A stretch of 64,000 bases of DNA from Hydractinia symbiolongicarpus (GCF_029227915.1 NC_079886.1:7628001-7692000), one strand, 5' to 3'. Shown: positions 47,103-61,256, counted from the stretch's first letter. Notes: generated by a model from the letters alone, not told the origin. Made by a program: numbers and translations.

Positions 47103-48129
47103 ATTTAGAAATCTCTACGAAGAAGAGCAAAACCTTGGAAACGGCGTAAAATAATGGTGTTTTGTTTTTTTTGTGTGTCAGGTGTTCCGTGGTTTGTTCA
47201 TGCATTATTAACAACAAAACCGACATTTGACCTAGCTACAGCAAATTTTATCAGCTATATCACTATTTTGATATTGGTTGTTTTGATATTGGTCAGATGT
47301 TTAACAGATAACAAGTGCGAAGTGGATAGCTAGTTAGTTGGCTATATGCTAGCTAATGAACCGAGAAGAATATTTACGATTTTATAACTTGCTAGCTAGC
47401 TACCTACACACTAATTTAAGAAGAGCGTCTTCTAGAGATAGCTTGGTAGCCAGCCAGCTAGCTCTAGTTTGGCTGTCCTGGCTAGTTAGCTGCTGTATCT
47501 TTTGGAAACATTTAATCATGAAGGGTGTTGTGGTGTGTTTTAGTAAATTTTTCTCTTTTTGCTCCCACTTCCTGTATGTGTACATGTTGTGTACATAATA
47601 TCAATTGCTCTACATCGGGTCTATATTGCCATTATTATAAAACATTCCACACTGCAACTCTTAGGTAAACTTCACAAATCACTTACCGGATAACTTACTA
47701 TATCCACTGATCCATTCAGAACTGGAGCAGTCAATCCTTATTAAGTTGTGTCAGGGACCCCCTAACAGTCTTGAAATGTAAATAAATAAACTTTAAAAAA
47801 ACGTTTATTGAAGTGCCAGACACGGCTTTCTCTGATATAGGCTGTTCACTTCATTAATAACCTGAGGAGCAAATGAAATTTTTCTTTTTTTTAGCTACTA
47901 TGAGGCATAGATCACTTTCCGTGTGACGTAATTTGTTTTGATTTTATTGGAGAACAATGGGCATGCACGCTTTTGTGTGTAGGTAAAAAAAAGACTCACA
48001 CTGGGCAAAATGGCAATTAATGAAGAGTAAAAATTTTTTAGGAAAGCATAACAGCCAAAAAGAACTGGAATCAAAAAATCTATATCTTCTTTGATTGTCC
48101 TCTTTTCAGTGAATTGTCACTTAGTTCAA

Positions 48130-48880
48130 AAGGGTTATTTAGGTTCAAATTTTTATACCCATTTATTATTTTTGAACACTTCTTTAAGACTAGCTGTTAT
48201 TCTCCTTATTCCCAGAGACATCAAATTACATTGTGCTAGTCTTTCTTCGTATGGTAGATGACCAATAGCTATGATCATCCTAGTAAATCTACTTTGAACC
48301 TTTTCTATGTTGTGAATGTCCTATTGCAGTATTTGTCTCTATTATTGTATGCTGTATTCAGCTAAGGCTGCACTAAGGATTTGTGTAATATGCAAATTGC
48401 TTTTAGTTTTGCTTTTAAATGTTTATTTGATGACACCAACGGCTATAGCTTCTGCAAATTGCTTACTTAAACTTATAGTTGCATAAACATAAACACCAAG
48501 GTATTTTTCTACCCCTGCAGCTTCACTTAGTTAGTTTAGTATAGTACTCATAATATTGATTATTTCAACCAATGTGTAGACATTTACATTTATCACAATT
48601 GAAAAGCATATTTTCAAGATCATTTTTAAGTTGATCTGTATAACTTTCGTTTTTTACTTTTAAAAATAACTTTGTGTTGTCCCCAAATTTAAGAACATAA
48701 CTGACTACGACATCATCAATGTAAAGAATAAAAAAAGAACCGGTATCAAAACCGATAGATAGATGTACATATTTTACACGGCTAGCGCCACAAATATCGA
48801 GTGCTGGAAATAATACACAGCGGTCTCTTATTCCTACTAGATACACCTAGGCAGAAGATAATGTCTAAGTACTTGGCCTA
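48130..48880 (-). pseudogene. Decayed LINE reverse transcriptase C-terminus
   Basis: Reading minus, 48846-48565 encodes a degraded thumb/palm piece: FILYIDDVVVSYVLKFGDNT (normally FADDT), then KLFLKVKNES and NCDKCKCLHIG. Further along the minus strand the reading continues in pieces with LAEYSIQ, VQSRFTRMI and GHLPYEERLAQCNLMSL patterns down to about 48180. That tail is typical of CR1/L2-type elements. Stops and shifts interrupt it. It is a different copy, in the opposite orientation, from the fragment at 24870. Confidence 0.75.
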
Positions 48881-51822
48881 AAACTTAAAAGTGCAACGGA
48901 ATAGCTTTAATAAAATTTAAATTCTCTTAAAGTCGATTTACTTTATTTGATTTGATTATGTAGTGTTATGTAATGTTAAATTTGTCATATATGACGCAAT
49001 AACATTGTCTTTGGAAATCACAGACATGTAAGCGTAAGAACAGTGGAAGAACAGTGGTGAACATCTGAATTTTGACGACTTTAGCATTGACTCATTGATA
49101 CACAAAGTTTTAAAAAACAAATTTTTGACCTTTTATCTCTGTGTAGAACTTGAAAGGTTCGAGGTAAGCACTAGCTCCTGTCCTATTAATTTAGCTAAGA
49201 AATGCATATATTCCACTTTATTCTATATTATAGTACTTGTTGACTCTCTGTAAACCAAATAATACCAAGTTCCTATAAAAAAAATAGGGTTTTGTAATCA
49301 AAAACGCCATTATAGTGGTACATCAATAATCATAGTAATTACTTCATGTTATGTGGGCAATGAGGCAAAAAAATAGACGACCGTGCAATTTTTGCATGCT
49401 GAAAACTAATGTGGTAAAATATTAAACGGTTTTATTGTTCTTTCTACACACAGCAGAGATACATTAATATTTTATTGTAATGCCTTGCATAATTTAAAAA
49501 TATGCATGAATGGAAATATTCTATCACTAAAAGGACTATTAAATATAATTGGTTTCTATTTATTAATTATTATAACTTTCATTTATCTGTTAAACTGGTT
49601 TTTTTTGCTGGTCAAATATTCTCATATTGAAAGTTTGGCCTAATGATGTGTTTTGTTATGAAAGAAAATATTGACTGCAGTATATTTTTACTAACATGAC
49701 ATAATGTGTAAAATATAAAAAAGATTTTTTTTATTTTTATGATTGACTCATGTTGTGAGGTAAAAGGGGAATATGTTACTGTAGACTTGCTAGGGAGCTG
49801 GAATTTTTAGGATAATTCTCTCTAAAGCAAAGTTATGGGTTTTTTAACTTCACTTTACTGTTTTCATAAAGAATGAAAAAATTTTGTGTTATGTTAGGCT
49901 AAGAACCAATCAAAAAAGCAATATATATTTTAACAAGTATATTAATAAGTATATTAACTGCATAGTAAAACTTAAAAAAAATTCATGACCTAACACACCT
50001 TTCTACTCTTTACAAAATTCAAGAAAAAAGCTGCTTCCAATGTAAAAGTTATTAATATTAGTTATTTTATACAAAATGTGTATTTATGTTGTTGTTGTAA
50101 AAAGACTCTCCATGTTTCCTCAAGTTAAGAGGTGTTTGTAGATGTTGTTTCTTCTTGATGCACTGGACTAAAGTTATTTACTTTTTTGTATTATTGTTTT
50201 AATATGTTCTTCTTTGAAATTGCTAAAACACTTCCATAAACACATACGTTAAAATTACACTAAAGAAATGTTTCCAGCAATATCAGACTTTGAAAATTAA
50301 TTTAAATTTGCATTTTGTAATTGTCTGTATGGGTATCTCTGTTGCAGGTTATGTTGTTATATGCATTATCATTATCAGATTGTTTTTGTGTTTTTCGCCA
50401 TTACTAAAAAAAATTAAAAGGCATTTTTGATTAATTCCAGTATTACTGTTTTCCTGGTATCCTTTCTTTGTGTTATTAGTCATTATTACTTATATAACAT
50501 ATTTTTTGTATTTTCACATTGTTTCAAACTTTACGACGTATTATTTTTATGCTACTTGACTACACTTAATATTGTTATTGCTTGGCTTGGTTCCAATTTT
50601 TACATGCATCAGTCAATGTGACCATCATATTTTAAGCTGCAGCATAATACAACATCTTGAAATTTTTTAAATTTATGTCATATTTTCCTCATCAGGGTCA
50701 ACTATCAAGGTCAAAAATAGTTTACCCCCATCTAAAATACATTAAGTAACAGGTCATCATTGTGCAAAAGAAAATTAATTTTATGTTTTATTGCTAATGT
50801 TATGTTATTGCTAATATTTGGTGTTATGATTTTAGTATTGGATGATATTGCTTGCTAAAGTAATTCTGTCATGCCTAATGCAATCTTTTTTTGATAAAAC
50901 CCTTGTTTTTTCCAAACTAATCCTTCTTAACTGTTTAATGACAGACTTGTAAACAAACCAAGGTCACATTAAATGTTAATCATATTATTGTCAATCATGT
51001 TAATGTCAGTCACGACAATTTAGAATGCTGTTTTGTCTCCTTTTGCTGTGCAGTAATTCTTTTTTTCTTGTTAGATTTTTTAGATTATGAATATTCGTTG
51101 CCAAATAAAAGATTTCACAATTAGTTTGCGTCTAACTAATCCACCAATATTACATGTTGCACAATGTTCTTAAAAGCTATCAAGAGGAAGAAAAAGAATT
51201 TACATGATAATCAATTATGAACATTTCTTTGCATAGCTTCCCGCCAAGAGATACATATCTCCTTGTGTATTGCCATGGCGATGATTTTTTTAAAATCTAA
51301 TGATCAGCTCCTTCAAACAACATAGGAGTGTCTTTATTATATATATTGCATGCAATTATCTGCATTGTGCAAATTCTTTGTAGAATAATTTGTGATAGCT
51401 AGGTGCAACTGCATTTTCATTCTAAGTGACACAGAATGTAGTTTGCAGTTTGCCAGACTACCTTCTGTGTCACTTGTCGTTTTGTTTACATAATTAATAT
51501 TTTTATTTGTTGAATGAAATAAGCTGTTTTCAAAAATGAGGTAGCTGGTGGAAAGACAAAACGAATTATGTTAGATATATGTGATGAACTGTGAGCATTA
51601 ATATCATTATTGTTTTTACTTTAACATTTGTCTGTATCTTATCTTAACTTGTATTCTCTCCATGTTTGTGTGTGCTGGAAAAAAGTTGTCCACACGAAAT
51701 AACATGAAATTTAAAGGACAAGTGTCCTCATGGATTTTTCCATGGGCTAACGACTTGGCCATGGCCATATTTTTTTATTATAAATTAACAAGTATGTAAT
51801 GTTACACTGTTTTTATTTTTAG
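48881..51822. other. AT-rich region upstream of the Patched-related gene
   Basis: No gene supported. Long T/A runs and short hydrophobic ORFs only. One inverted repeat lies at 51424-51475. A non-coding first exon of the Patched-related gene probably lies here, because an acceptor site sits five bases upstream of its ATG. Confidence 0.5.
51424..51475. repeat. Inverted repeat, 13-bp perfect arms
   Basis: AAGTGACACAGAA (51424-51436) and its complement TTCTGTGTCACTT (51463-51475); pairing continues imperfectly inward (TGTAG with CTACC). Confidence 0.75.
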
Positions 51823-51827
51823 AAAGC

Positions 51828-54800
51828 ATGGGCAAAATATTCAACAAATGGGTGATGTTATGTGAAAAGCTTCACAGGTTTATAGGAAGGAAGTATGAGA
51901 GATGGGGTCACATAGTATATAATCACACCAAGCTAGTTATTGCTCTTAGCTTGACAGCATGCCTAATACTCTGTGCAGGATTCTTAAAGTTCAATAAATT
52001 CGGCCAATCTGAACGCATATTTTATCCCCAAAATAGTCAAATATTTCGAGATTTAGACCGATCAGAGCCTTCATTTGATTATTATGTGCAACAAGAAGAA
52101 TTTTTAATATCTAGTCTTGATGGTCAGTCTGTATTAACAAAGGCTGTTTTTACAAGAGCTTTGCATCTTCATAAACAGTTGATTAAGATTGGAGGCTTTG
52201 ACAACTTTTGTGTAAAAACAAGGACTGGTTCATGTCTGGTCGTCAGCCCTTTAGAACTTTTTAACTATACAGAAAGCAATTTTGAGAATATTAATGCAGT
52301 GTTAATAAAGGCTGTTAACAATATGTCTTATATAATGGATAATGGATATACAGCACGCACAAATCTCCCACTTATTTTTGGAAATTTTATAATTACCCAA
52401 ACCAATATATCTTCTAACATAATCAGAGTAATTTATCCAGTCAAATTTCCAAAGTCACGTGGGAAGTACGAACAAAACAGTAAATGGGAAGCAAAAATGT
52501 TGGAGTTAATGAGAACTGCAAAACCCCAGTTTAAGCATGAAGGATACGATCTTATATTTAATGCAGTGCGAAGCGTTCATGACAGCATAGAAAAGAATAC
52601 AGAAGATAATTTTTTACTAATCAATGCTTCTATTGCTTCTATGGTTTTGTTTTGTGCTATTGCTATGACGCGGCTGGGAAGTAAAGTCAACGGTCATTTC
52701 CTGCTCAGTTTGTTTGGGATTTTGTGCATTGTACTTGGAACTGGTGCTGGTTTTGGGTTTGTTTTATTTATTGGCCAACCTTACGTTGGATTTGTTGGTG
52801 TGCTACCATTTTTAGTCCTGGGTATAGGCATCGATGATATGTTTATAATTATTAATAGCATAGATCATATTGATTTTAAAGGAGCTGAACGTTTAGGCCA
52901 TGCAATGAAAGTAGTTGGATTTTCAGTTACTATGACAACATTAACCGACTTAGTGGCATTTTTAATTGGATCTGTATCGCGATTTCCTGCTATTCAAATA
53001 TTTTGTATATATGCTTTTTTCTCAATTTCTTTTGCCTTCCTTATGATAATGACACTGTTTATGGCATTATTATCCTATGATATAAAGAGGGTAGAAAATG
53101 GTAGACATGACTGTTTACCCTGCATATCAACAAGTAAATCCAAAGAAACCACTGACAGCCAAGAATTATTAAATGCAGAGAAGAATGTAACGTACACTGA
53201 AAAGGTGGGTATAAGTTGAATTCTTTTATGGTTTTTTTTCTATTATTTGTTGAAAAATGTGTAGTACGTCAGAGTATATAGTAAGGACCGAATTTGGGAA
53301 ATAATCAGCCATTTCTCTCAAACAGGGATTTTCTATTGCTAAATTTTTTGCAGTAAGATTACCAGAATTGATAATTTTATTTTACGCACCGACATGTACA
53401 AAAAATTAATATAATACGGTGAGAAATTTTAGATACAGTTTAAATACATGTTGCAAGATGGAAATACACCTATTTCCGTATCCAGAGGCAAGAACATTAA
53501 ACATTCTATAAATGAAATTAGCATTGTATATTCGGATTTGTCAGCAAAAGTTAAGTGCGAGAGGACATAGTTTGACTGAAATATTTTACTACAGTGAGAT
53601 TTGTGTGGTCATTTGTTTACAAAACAGAAGAGCTTTACAACCAATAGAGACCGTCATACTTAATGTGTGCACTTAAAAATAAACTACTAGACAGTGTAGT
53701 TATGTCAATTTATTTTTTTCAGCTCCTCTTTCCAAAAAAGGGTTAAGACAAATATTGTTGTTCTATACCTACGACTATGTCTCCATTACTATCACTACTA
53801 CAAGAATTCAAGATTATAACCTTCAAAAGTTATACACAACTAATCTTTCCTTATTCCTGTGTATATATCAGAAATAAAATTACCTCGCCCTGTTTTAAAC
53901 TATGGCCTTGTTTTCATTTACAACACAATGGATATGGAGAATGGGGTATTAGTCCATGATATGGTGTGAATCTTTCTTTTTAGTTCATTTTATAATCTCG
54001 TGGTGTGTTGTGCTAGTTTTAAAACAACGTTTATTACCTCCTTCTGGTTCATTTTTTTTTTTACCAGGTCACATACCAACAGCTGCAATGTAAACACCCA
54101 CTTCAAAATTCCTCCAAATGTTGTTGATTTTAGTAAAAACGAGGCCAACAAACCATATTTATCTGTCTGTTTTTTAATGCTATAAAAACAAACAAAGCAA
54201 CTAAAAAAAAAATACTGAAATTGAATCTTGTTTGTAATTCGAGAGAACATACGAGTGTTGATAAATCCTTTGGTGATGAAATACGTCTTGTTGTGGTTTC
54301 AACATAATGAAACCTGATCTCTTTTCTCATGTTTTAGGCTATGACTTGGTTTGGTCAGATGCTGATGTTGCCTTTAACAAAGGTATTTGTTGTTCTGTTC
54401 GGACTGGCAATCATTGGAATTGGAGCGTATGGAACCTCGAAAACCGACATTAATTTTGATTATAAAATAGTGGGCTCTGATAGCACAGAACACGTGCATT
54501 GGATCAACACTATCGAAAAATATTTCCCTATATTTAAACAATTTCGTATAGACATCGTTTTAGATGCAAAAGGTATTGATTACTCCAGTAAGGAGATACA
54601 AAAACAGTTCTTTCTTTTGAATGATATTATCGAAGGAGACGTCCACTTCTCAAATGACACTGTCAATTGGATGACTTCGTTTTTAAATTGGAATAGCACC
54701 CTAACTAACAACTCGAATAATTTTTGTGAAAACCTGAACCTTTTTTTGAGTATTTATAAAGAATTTAAACAAGACATTGTTTTTTCCTCTCCGTGTCAAA

Positions 54801-56489
54801 TCTCAGCCTCAAGGATACATGTGATGACAAAAGAAAGCTTGAGTTGGTCGTTTCGTAAAGACGCTATGATTTCCTTACGCAAAGCTTTAAAAACCAGAAC
54901 GAACAAAGACTTTTTTGCAGTTGTTTTTGCGTATATTTACGCGTCGCATCTGGACGTCATTATCAAGGACACATTGACGAACGTCGCCATATGTTGTTCC
55001 GTGATACTTGTTGTGACTCTGCCGTACGTCATCAAACCAGTGGTGTCGTTCTTGCTACTGTTTTCATTTCTGTGTTTTATAATTGAACTGCTTGGAGTAA
55101 TGTTTTTCTGGGGATTATCGTTGAACTTGATCACAATGATAGTAATGGTGATGGCTGTTGGTTTTACCGTTGACTATAGCTGCCATGTTACTCATGCTTA
55201 TTTAATATCCAGTGAAGAGACACCTGAAAGGCGTGTCGTTGATGCCATGAGAAGCATGGGTTTAAGTGTGTTAAAAGGAGGTGGGTATGGTACTTACTGC
55301 GATGTTTTCGTTTATGTCCAATTTGTTTATAATTTCGAAGTATCCCGTTCTTGAACTGTTTTGTGTTTTTTTTCCTAAATTAAACCTTAATGCGTCCTTA
55401 TAAAAGCTACCAGTTAGATCGATTACTGTATAGCATTTTGAACTATTTTATTTTTGTTAAGAAGATTTCTTCAGATAACTCGATTTTTTTTAACTTTGTA
55501 AAAGCTATTAGTGGACAATTGACCAGCACTTCCTCCTATTAACGATTTTAAGACGATAGAACTCGGGTTTTTGTCCCTAAATATTCAGCAATGCCTAAAA
55601 TTGCGTTTGGTCCTTTGCCTGCGCCAATAGAGTATTTAAAAGCTATCGTTAACTCAAAAACATATTTTAGATTTCCTTTGAGGTTCTAGATAAGAGGCGC
55701 TTACTATACACGATTATAACCGTTAAAAAACGTAGGAGGTGAACTCACAGCTAACGAGAAATTGTGGAAGTTGTGTTAGTGCTGTTTATTTTATTTTAGG
55801 TTTGAGTACATTGACTGGCATTATCGTGTTATCGTTGAGCGACAGCAAGTTGTTTATTCTTTTCTTCAAGATGATGTTTTCAATTGTGTTGCTGGGATTA
55901 TATCATGGAATGATTGTTTTACCAGTGTTGTTGACAGGTGAGAGACTTTGACCAGACCATTTTCAATAAAAGCGTTCATAGCCTCAGCCCCACCGTATCA
56001 ACTGATCAGCCTCCGAAAAAACCTTGTTCCTGTGGTGATACATTTTTGGATGTTAATAAATACACCCTTGGGTTGTCACTCTCCTTAGGCAAGGCCCTGA
56101 CAAAAAATATTTTCACCCTATAAGTTCCCTTTTCCCGGGGTTCAGGTAAGACATTACTTGATAAAATAAACTATTTTACCACCAGGTTGATTCGCGAATT
56201 TAAAATCCCACAAAACGAAGCAATTCGAAATATTATAAACTCTTAAAAATAATGCTTCTTGAGCCTTAAAATTACATATATTTTCTAAATCTTATTTTCA
56301 AGATTTGTATTTGTTTGTATTTTTATTTATTTTTTAGTATTTTGCAGAACAAAGAGCATTCATACCGTACTGCAACATGAAGCCAACAGAAAATTTAACC
56401 ATAACAGAGAAAATGGCAAGCTATTAAAAGAAGACTCTAATAAAATAGAAAATGGTAGAACGGAAACGAGCATTATCACTAGTTTATAA
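51828..56489 (+). CDS. Patched-related transmembrane protein (PTCHD/SSD, RND superfamily)
   Basis: Four coding exons: 51828-53204, 54338-55280, 55800-55937, 56338-56489, 869 residues, phases 0, 1, 1, all GT/AG. TM1 is about residues 36-54, followed by a large extracellular loop. A sterol-sensing-like block follows (TM2-6, about 263-415), with the GIGIDD motif at 332-337 in TM4. The second half starts with TM7 (about 472-490) and a second loop. TM8-12 then carry GFTVDYSCHVTHAY (734-747) in TM10. These paired acidic motifs are the proton/cation-relay positions of RND transporters and are conserved in Patched and Patched-domain proteins. Length fits the PTCHD/PTR group better than PTCH1 or NPC1, which are longer. 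The C-terminus is short and polar. Substrate is unknown; sterol or lipid transport is family inference. The ATG lies 5 bases after an acceptor (atttttag), so a 5' UTR exon is likely upstream. Confidence 0.9.
53205..54337 (+). other. Intron 1 of the Patched-related gene
   Basis: 1.1 kb between GTGGGT and a TTTTAG acceptor. Short ORFs inside are not coherent, and no repeat in it was matched elsewhere. Confidence 0.7.
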
Positions 56490-58408
56490 CGAGCTTCTAA
56501 CAGTTACGATCGCGTGTTTGTTTGTTATCGACGACAAAGCTGTTTTTACGCCACGCCGGAATTATTTCGGTGTTTTTGCGACGAGTTTTTCGACGAATTT
56601 ATTTATTCATTACCTGTTACGCAGTGAGCGTATTAATTACACGGCGATTCTCAGTTGTCGCCGACACTCTTTTTTCATTTTATTTTTAAATATTTAGAAT
56701 ATATATTATAAAATTAGATGAAACATGGAGGCACTGGAGGGAAATTTTATTTGCTAAGCAAAATTAAAATTTATTGCTGTTTGCATTCTCTATTGTGAAG
56801 AACAGTGACTAATTTTCATTGACTAAAAACGGTTACTTTATTGTGTATATATATATCGACGAATTGCGATTAACGAGAATCTGTACATCTGCCCTGCAAA
56901 TCTGCTTTGCTTTAGCGCTAACCTTGATGTAACAATTGTATTACACATCTACGTAGTTCGTGTGTCCCTAAAACAACAATAACATCCACTTTACGGACCT
57001 AAAGCTTGCTTGTAGCTCACGCGCGCCTATGGCGCATGCGTTGAGAAATCAGGTCTTATAAAAACTTCGAGCAGAGCCGGAGCCAAGCAAAGCTGGTTTA
57101 CGGGTAGGCTTGATTACTTACAGTAAGACTAAACCAACCCTTATATATTTGTGAATAGGACTATATATAATATTAACATGGATCCAATTGGATTGCACTT
57201 CTATTATGGATACTGACATTTCACTGGATTTAAGTGGACGTGAAACTTTTTTAATTTGACTCAAAGTAATTATATGAAAGCAGAACAGCGCGTTAGGCTT
57301 TATGGGATAAAAAGCGAGCTGTCTAATAGCACGTTAGGCTGGGTGGGTTGTAGAACGGTTTGCCTACTTTCTAGTATAATTTACTTTATGCTTACGTCAG
57401 TATACTTTATTTGACAAGACAACATGTGGCGTTTTTCTTACACACGGGACTGTGTTTATCTATTTTCCATACAAGTGCGGGATGAAACTATTTTCACTCT
57501 TAAGCCTACGACATAAAAAAACCCTTTATAGTTTCTTTTAAAGACCTTTTGTGAACGTTTAAGATATATATAAAGCAGGGAGGAGCAAAGCATTTTAAAA
57601 CGATAGTTTTGTTATTCGTGGAATGCGCATGCGTGAATTTATTTTTTTTCGGATAAGAATGTCATGACATACACTTTTTTAATTTCCTGTAATTTAAATT
57701 AACATTTTACACATGGTATCATTACGAATTTCATCTCATCTCATTAGATGTTTTGACAAGTAATTTCGGTCATGCTATCTCTTTGACCTTGTCTCATACA
57801 CTATCACTTGACCCAGCTTCGAATATTTGACATATTTTATATTGAAATTTTTACTTAATTGTTTGTTTTGTTAATTTAAAACGTTCGAACTTCAATCATT
57901 CCAATTGTTTACGCCTTTTGAACTTTCGCTGCTGTCTGCAATAATTTTTTTTAAAACATTTTTTCGCATTTTTCTGTTAGTATCTTTTGCGAGCTTTTTT
58001 AAACTTAGTTTCCCAATTGTCCATTGAAGAAAATAGAACAAATAAGTTTGAATGGTATAGGTAGTCAACCAATGCAGCTTCATATGTGGTGTCAGTAAAA
58101 GCTGAAGAAAAACTTGTTTTTGTTTTTCAGTCTCAGACGTTATCGAATGATGGGCGTTTCTTTTTCAAATTGAATCCCAGTAGCTGTGTCTCTTATTACT
58201 TTTACAATATTTAGTATTTTTTAATTTTTTATTATTATAAAAAATATATATTGTTGATAGGAGAGGTTTTGTTAACATAATATCAAGTAACATGTTCATG
58301 TCATTTTTCATATCTTAACATTTTCAGCCTAATTGAACAGAATTAATTTAAGCATGTTTGATGGGTGTGTGACATTTGTTCTATCTAACCAATAGACATT
58401 TCGTTTAG
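56490..58408. other. Intergenic, likely holds missing 5' exons of the EF-hand gene
   Basis: No coherent ORF. A GC-richer patch near 57010-57110 (gcgcgcctatggcgcatgcg) stands out from the AT-rich surroundings and could be promoter-proximal to the EF-hand gene, but I cannot identify an exon there. Confidence 0.4.
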
Positions 58409-61199
58409 ATTATAAAAATAATAAAAGGACTGTTGAACAGAAGACGTTCGCTGGTCGAGTGTTTTCATGAGAAAAATGAAATTTGTAAAATCGTAATGAA
58501 AGTTCGGGACATCCAGAAATCACACGAGTTTCGGGAAGCGGTTAAGATATGGGGAGACCCGTTCAGTCGCAGGCGAATATTTATCGCTCCGCCAATGCAT
58601 ACAGCCAAAGAAAAAGACATCGACTTATCAATACTGAGAAGTACGAAGGCGGTTGAAGAAAACGATCAAAACACGATTTGTATTGTCGAAAAGGATATCG
58701 ATTTGTATCGAAAAGAGCGCGATGATTTTAAAACGTGGATTGCAGAGCGGAAAACGTTAAGACACGATATAAACACGATGGGATTCAATTCATCTTGGTA
58801 CCGTGGCAAACCCAAGAAAACGGAATCGGAAATTCGCGTGTATGAACAAGTAACAAAGCCAGCCAACAACGACTTCAGAACAGAAAATCGTGCATCTCAT
58901 GAAAAGCGCAGGATTTCGTCCGGTCATATTCACATGCTGCCCCTATTGAAAAATCCTCTACCAATCGCATTGGCTATCATCGCAGATTACATACATAGCC
59001 AACGGATACGATTGGTGGATTTATTTTCGAACGTTGATAAGAACAAAGATTGGATGGTGTCACGTGACGAATTAAGGAACGCACTGAAGTATGCAAATCT
59101 CCCGCTGACAGATGCGCAATTGGACGAACTCATCTTGGTTCTGGACGGTGATAGCGACGGACTTATAAACTATCAAGAATTATCTAAGGCTATCGAAACT
59201 TATTACAAAGATAGACGGTATGTTGTTGTGTTACTGTGTCACTTTCCCTATCGACAAAAGTATTTCCCGATAATATCCGATCAACTTTTATCGGGGAAAA
59301 AATTCGTCGGGAAAAACTTTCATTACTTATTATTTTATTACTTTACTCAACGAAGGTATTGCCCGATAATATCCGATCAACTTTTATCGGGGAAAAAATT
59401 CGTCGGGAAAAACTTTCATTACTTATTATTTTATTACTTTACTCAACGAAGGTATTGCCCGATAATATCCATACTCACTTGAACCTTTTTTGGTTTGTTT
59501 TGTAATTTTTAACCCCTCCCCTCTATACGTTACCATTACGCTTGATCTGCAACCCTTTTTTCTTACGCCCAACTTAGGAATGGCACTCGTCCTATAAACG
59601 AGTCTCTTATTTAATTTCGATCTGCAAAGTACATAATAAGTTACCGAACCGAAATATTACGAGTAAGAGACGCCCTCTAGACGCCCTCTTGTTTATTTCA
59701 ACCGACGTTAGAAATTTACAAGGAGGTGCCCACAAATAGTAATGTTGGAGTCATCAAGACATTACAGAAAATCCTTCGCCTTTCGGTCGTTTCTCACTAA
59801 TTTAACGAGTGTTATCGAACTATCATTGTCTTTGGTTTGCATGTTTTATAAGCTTGATGTGCTAAGAAAAGAATTTGTAACTCTCCATCGTTGTGGTATA
59901 TTATTGCATCAGACTGGCTAAAGTTGTCCTTACAAAATCTTACATACGCGGAGACAACCTTTCTCATTGTGCTCATTCTTACGCTTTTTATCTGATCGGT
60001 ACTCCCAATCCGAGAGAAAAAATGAAGAGACTTTATAATTTTAATTCTTCGAATGTTGGAAGGGTAAGAAAAAAACGGAAATAAGTGAGATTGAGAGGCC
60101 ACAATTTTTATTGAAAATGACTTTCCTCAATAGTTGCACTGTTTCTCTTTCTCAGTAATACAGTTTGCTGAGTTGCCTAATGTTCGAATTATCTTCCGAA
60201 GTGATGACTTTTAACGAAAGAAGATATTGTGTGTGATAACAAGATGTTGTGTATTCACACGTTTTCTTACACGTTAATCGGTGTCTTTTCAGACCCAGTC
60301 CCTCTACCTCCCTCATGTAGATCCAATTATATAAATTCTGCTTCTTATGCAGCTAAGAAGAAAGTGTTTAAGTTTAAAGAAACCCTTTGTGTGTAAGCAT
60401 TTTTAATGACCATTTTGATTTAATTAAAATTTTTAGCTGGCAAAAGTTGAAAGAAATTTACGACAATGAAGTCGATGCGAGTCGAGCTAGCGACAACGTC
60501 GATCCGACAAGTGGTGGTAACTGTGTTGCTTTGCTTCAATTTCCCGCGTTAGATTATCGCGAACAAACACCGGAACTAATCTCGCGTCAACGTTCTCGTG
60601 AAAAACGGTTGCGTAAACAACAAGAACGCAAGGAACGACAACGCGCGAAAATGAAATTTACCGCAGTGACGAAAGAGAAGCTTGTTACGACACTATCAGG
60701 GCCTATTGCCGAGCGTAAACTTCGTTACCTTGAACACATCAACATAGAATGTGAACGCTGCATCGATCTCCTTCATTCAGCTGGCTTGAATGTGAAAGCT
60801 TCTGCTCTTAAAAAGGTATTGGTACCACCAAACGAAAGCTCCGTAAATTCGTGCGTAAATCGATTGGGAGCTAATCGTAGCATTTTTCCAAAAAATCACC
60901 CGTTAATCGTCGATTACAACAGAAGGCAAAGAAATAAAACTCGAAACTCATCCCGTTCTCAGTCCAATTCGAACAGTGATAACACTCCTTCACAGTGTAG
61001 CAAAAATGCGGAGTTACCCCGTGTTGCTACGATTGATTTTAAAGGTCGCAACAAAGAAGCGCGAAGGCTACGACAACGGCGTCAATGCACAAGTCCAACT
61101 GTTTTCTGGCCACAACATTTGTTAGATAAACTATCTATTTGTATGGACGATTGTGGAAGTAAAGATGGTGCCTTGGCTGTGTTTAGTAGGGTTAGATAA
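58409..61199 (+). CDS. EF-hand calcium-binding protein (EFCAB12-like?), 5' end not found
   Basis: Two exons are clear: 58409-59217 and 60437-61199, joined in phase 2. The first begins at an acceptor (tcgtttag) with the frame already open and no ATG until about 58496, so upstream coding exons probably exist. The N-terminal part contains KSHEFREAVKIWGDPFSRRR and an IAPPM motif. Two canonical EF-hand loops follow: DKNKDWMVSRDE at 59036-59071 and DGDSDGLINYQE at 59144-59179. Both keep the acidic ligands and the final Glu, so the pair should bind calcium. Exon 2 encodes a strongly basic coiled stretch (REKRLRKQQERKERQRAK) and a Ser/Arg-rich C-terminus. The layout recalls the EFCAB12 group of EF-hand proteins, but that name is from general resemblance only. 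The protein looks cytosolic. Confidence 0.8.
59266..59470 (+). repeat. 96-bp tandem repeat, 2.1 copies, in the EF-hand gene intron
   Basis: CCCGATAATATCCGATCAAC begins at 59266 and 59362, and a partial third unit begins at 59458. The copies are nearly identical. Each unit contains a CCCGATAA...TTATCGGG inverted pair. Because 96 is a multiple of three, the exon frame stays open through it to 59482. Confidence 0.92.
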
Positions 61200-61256
61200 T
61201 ATTTTCCATCTCTGTGTTAGTGTTTTAATTAGTAGCGATAGAATTTAACATTTTTA

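Larger units (their letters stand above)
43641..48129. other. Gene-poor region with hairpins and motif copies
   Basis: No coding gene is supported. It holds a degenerate minisatellite (44080-44163), several inverted repeats listed separately, and many copies of the 'ctgggaacgaggttg' motif. A CTAG/AGCT-rich patch lies at 47330-47490. Confidence 0.5.

Noticed and set aside
47400-47598. Overlapping short ORFs in a CTAG/AGCT-rich patch
   Set aside because: Low-complexity sequence; both strands are open because of the repeated words.
54000-54250. Short ORFs on both strands in the Patched-related gene intron
   Set aside because: They lie between a well-supported donor and acceptor and have no domain sense.
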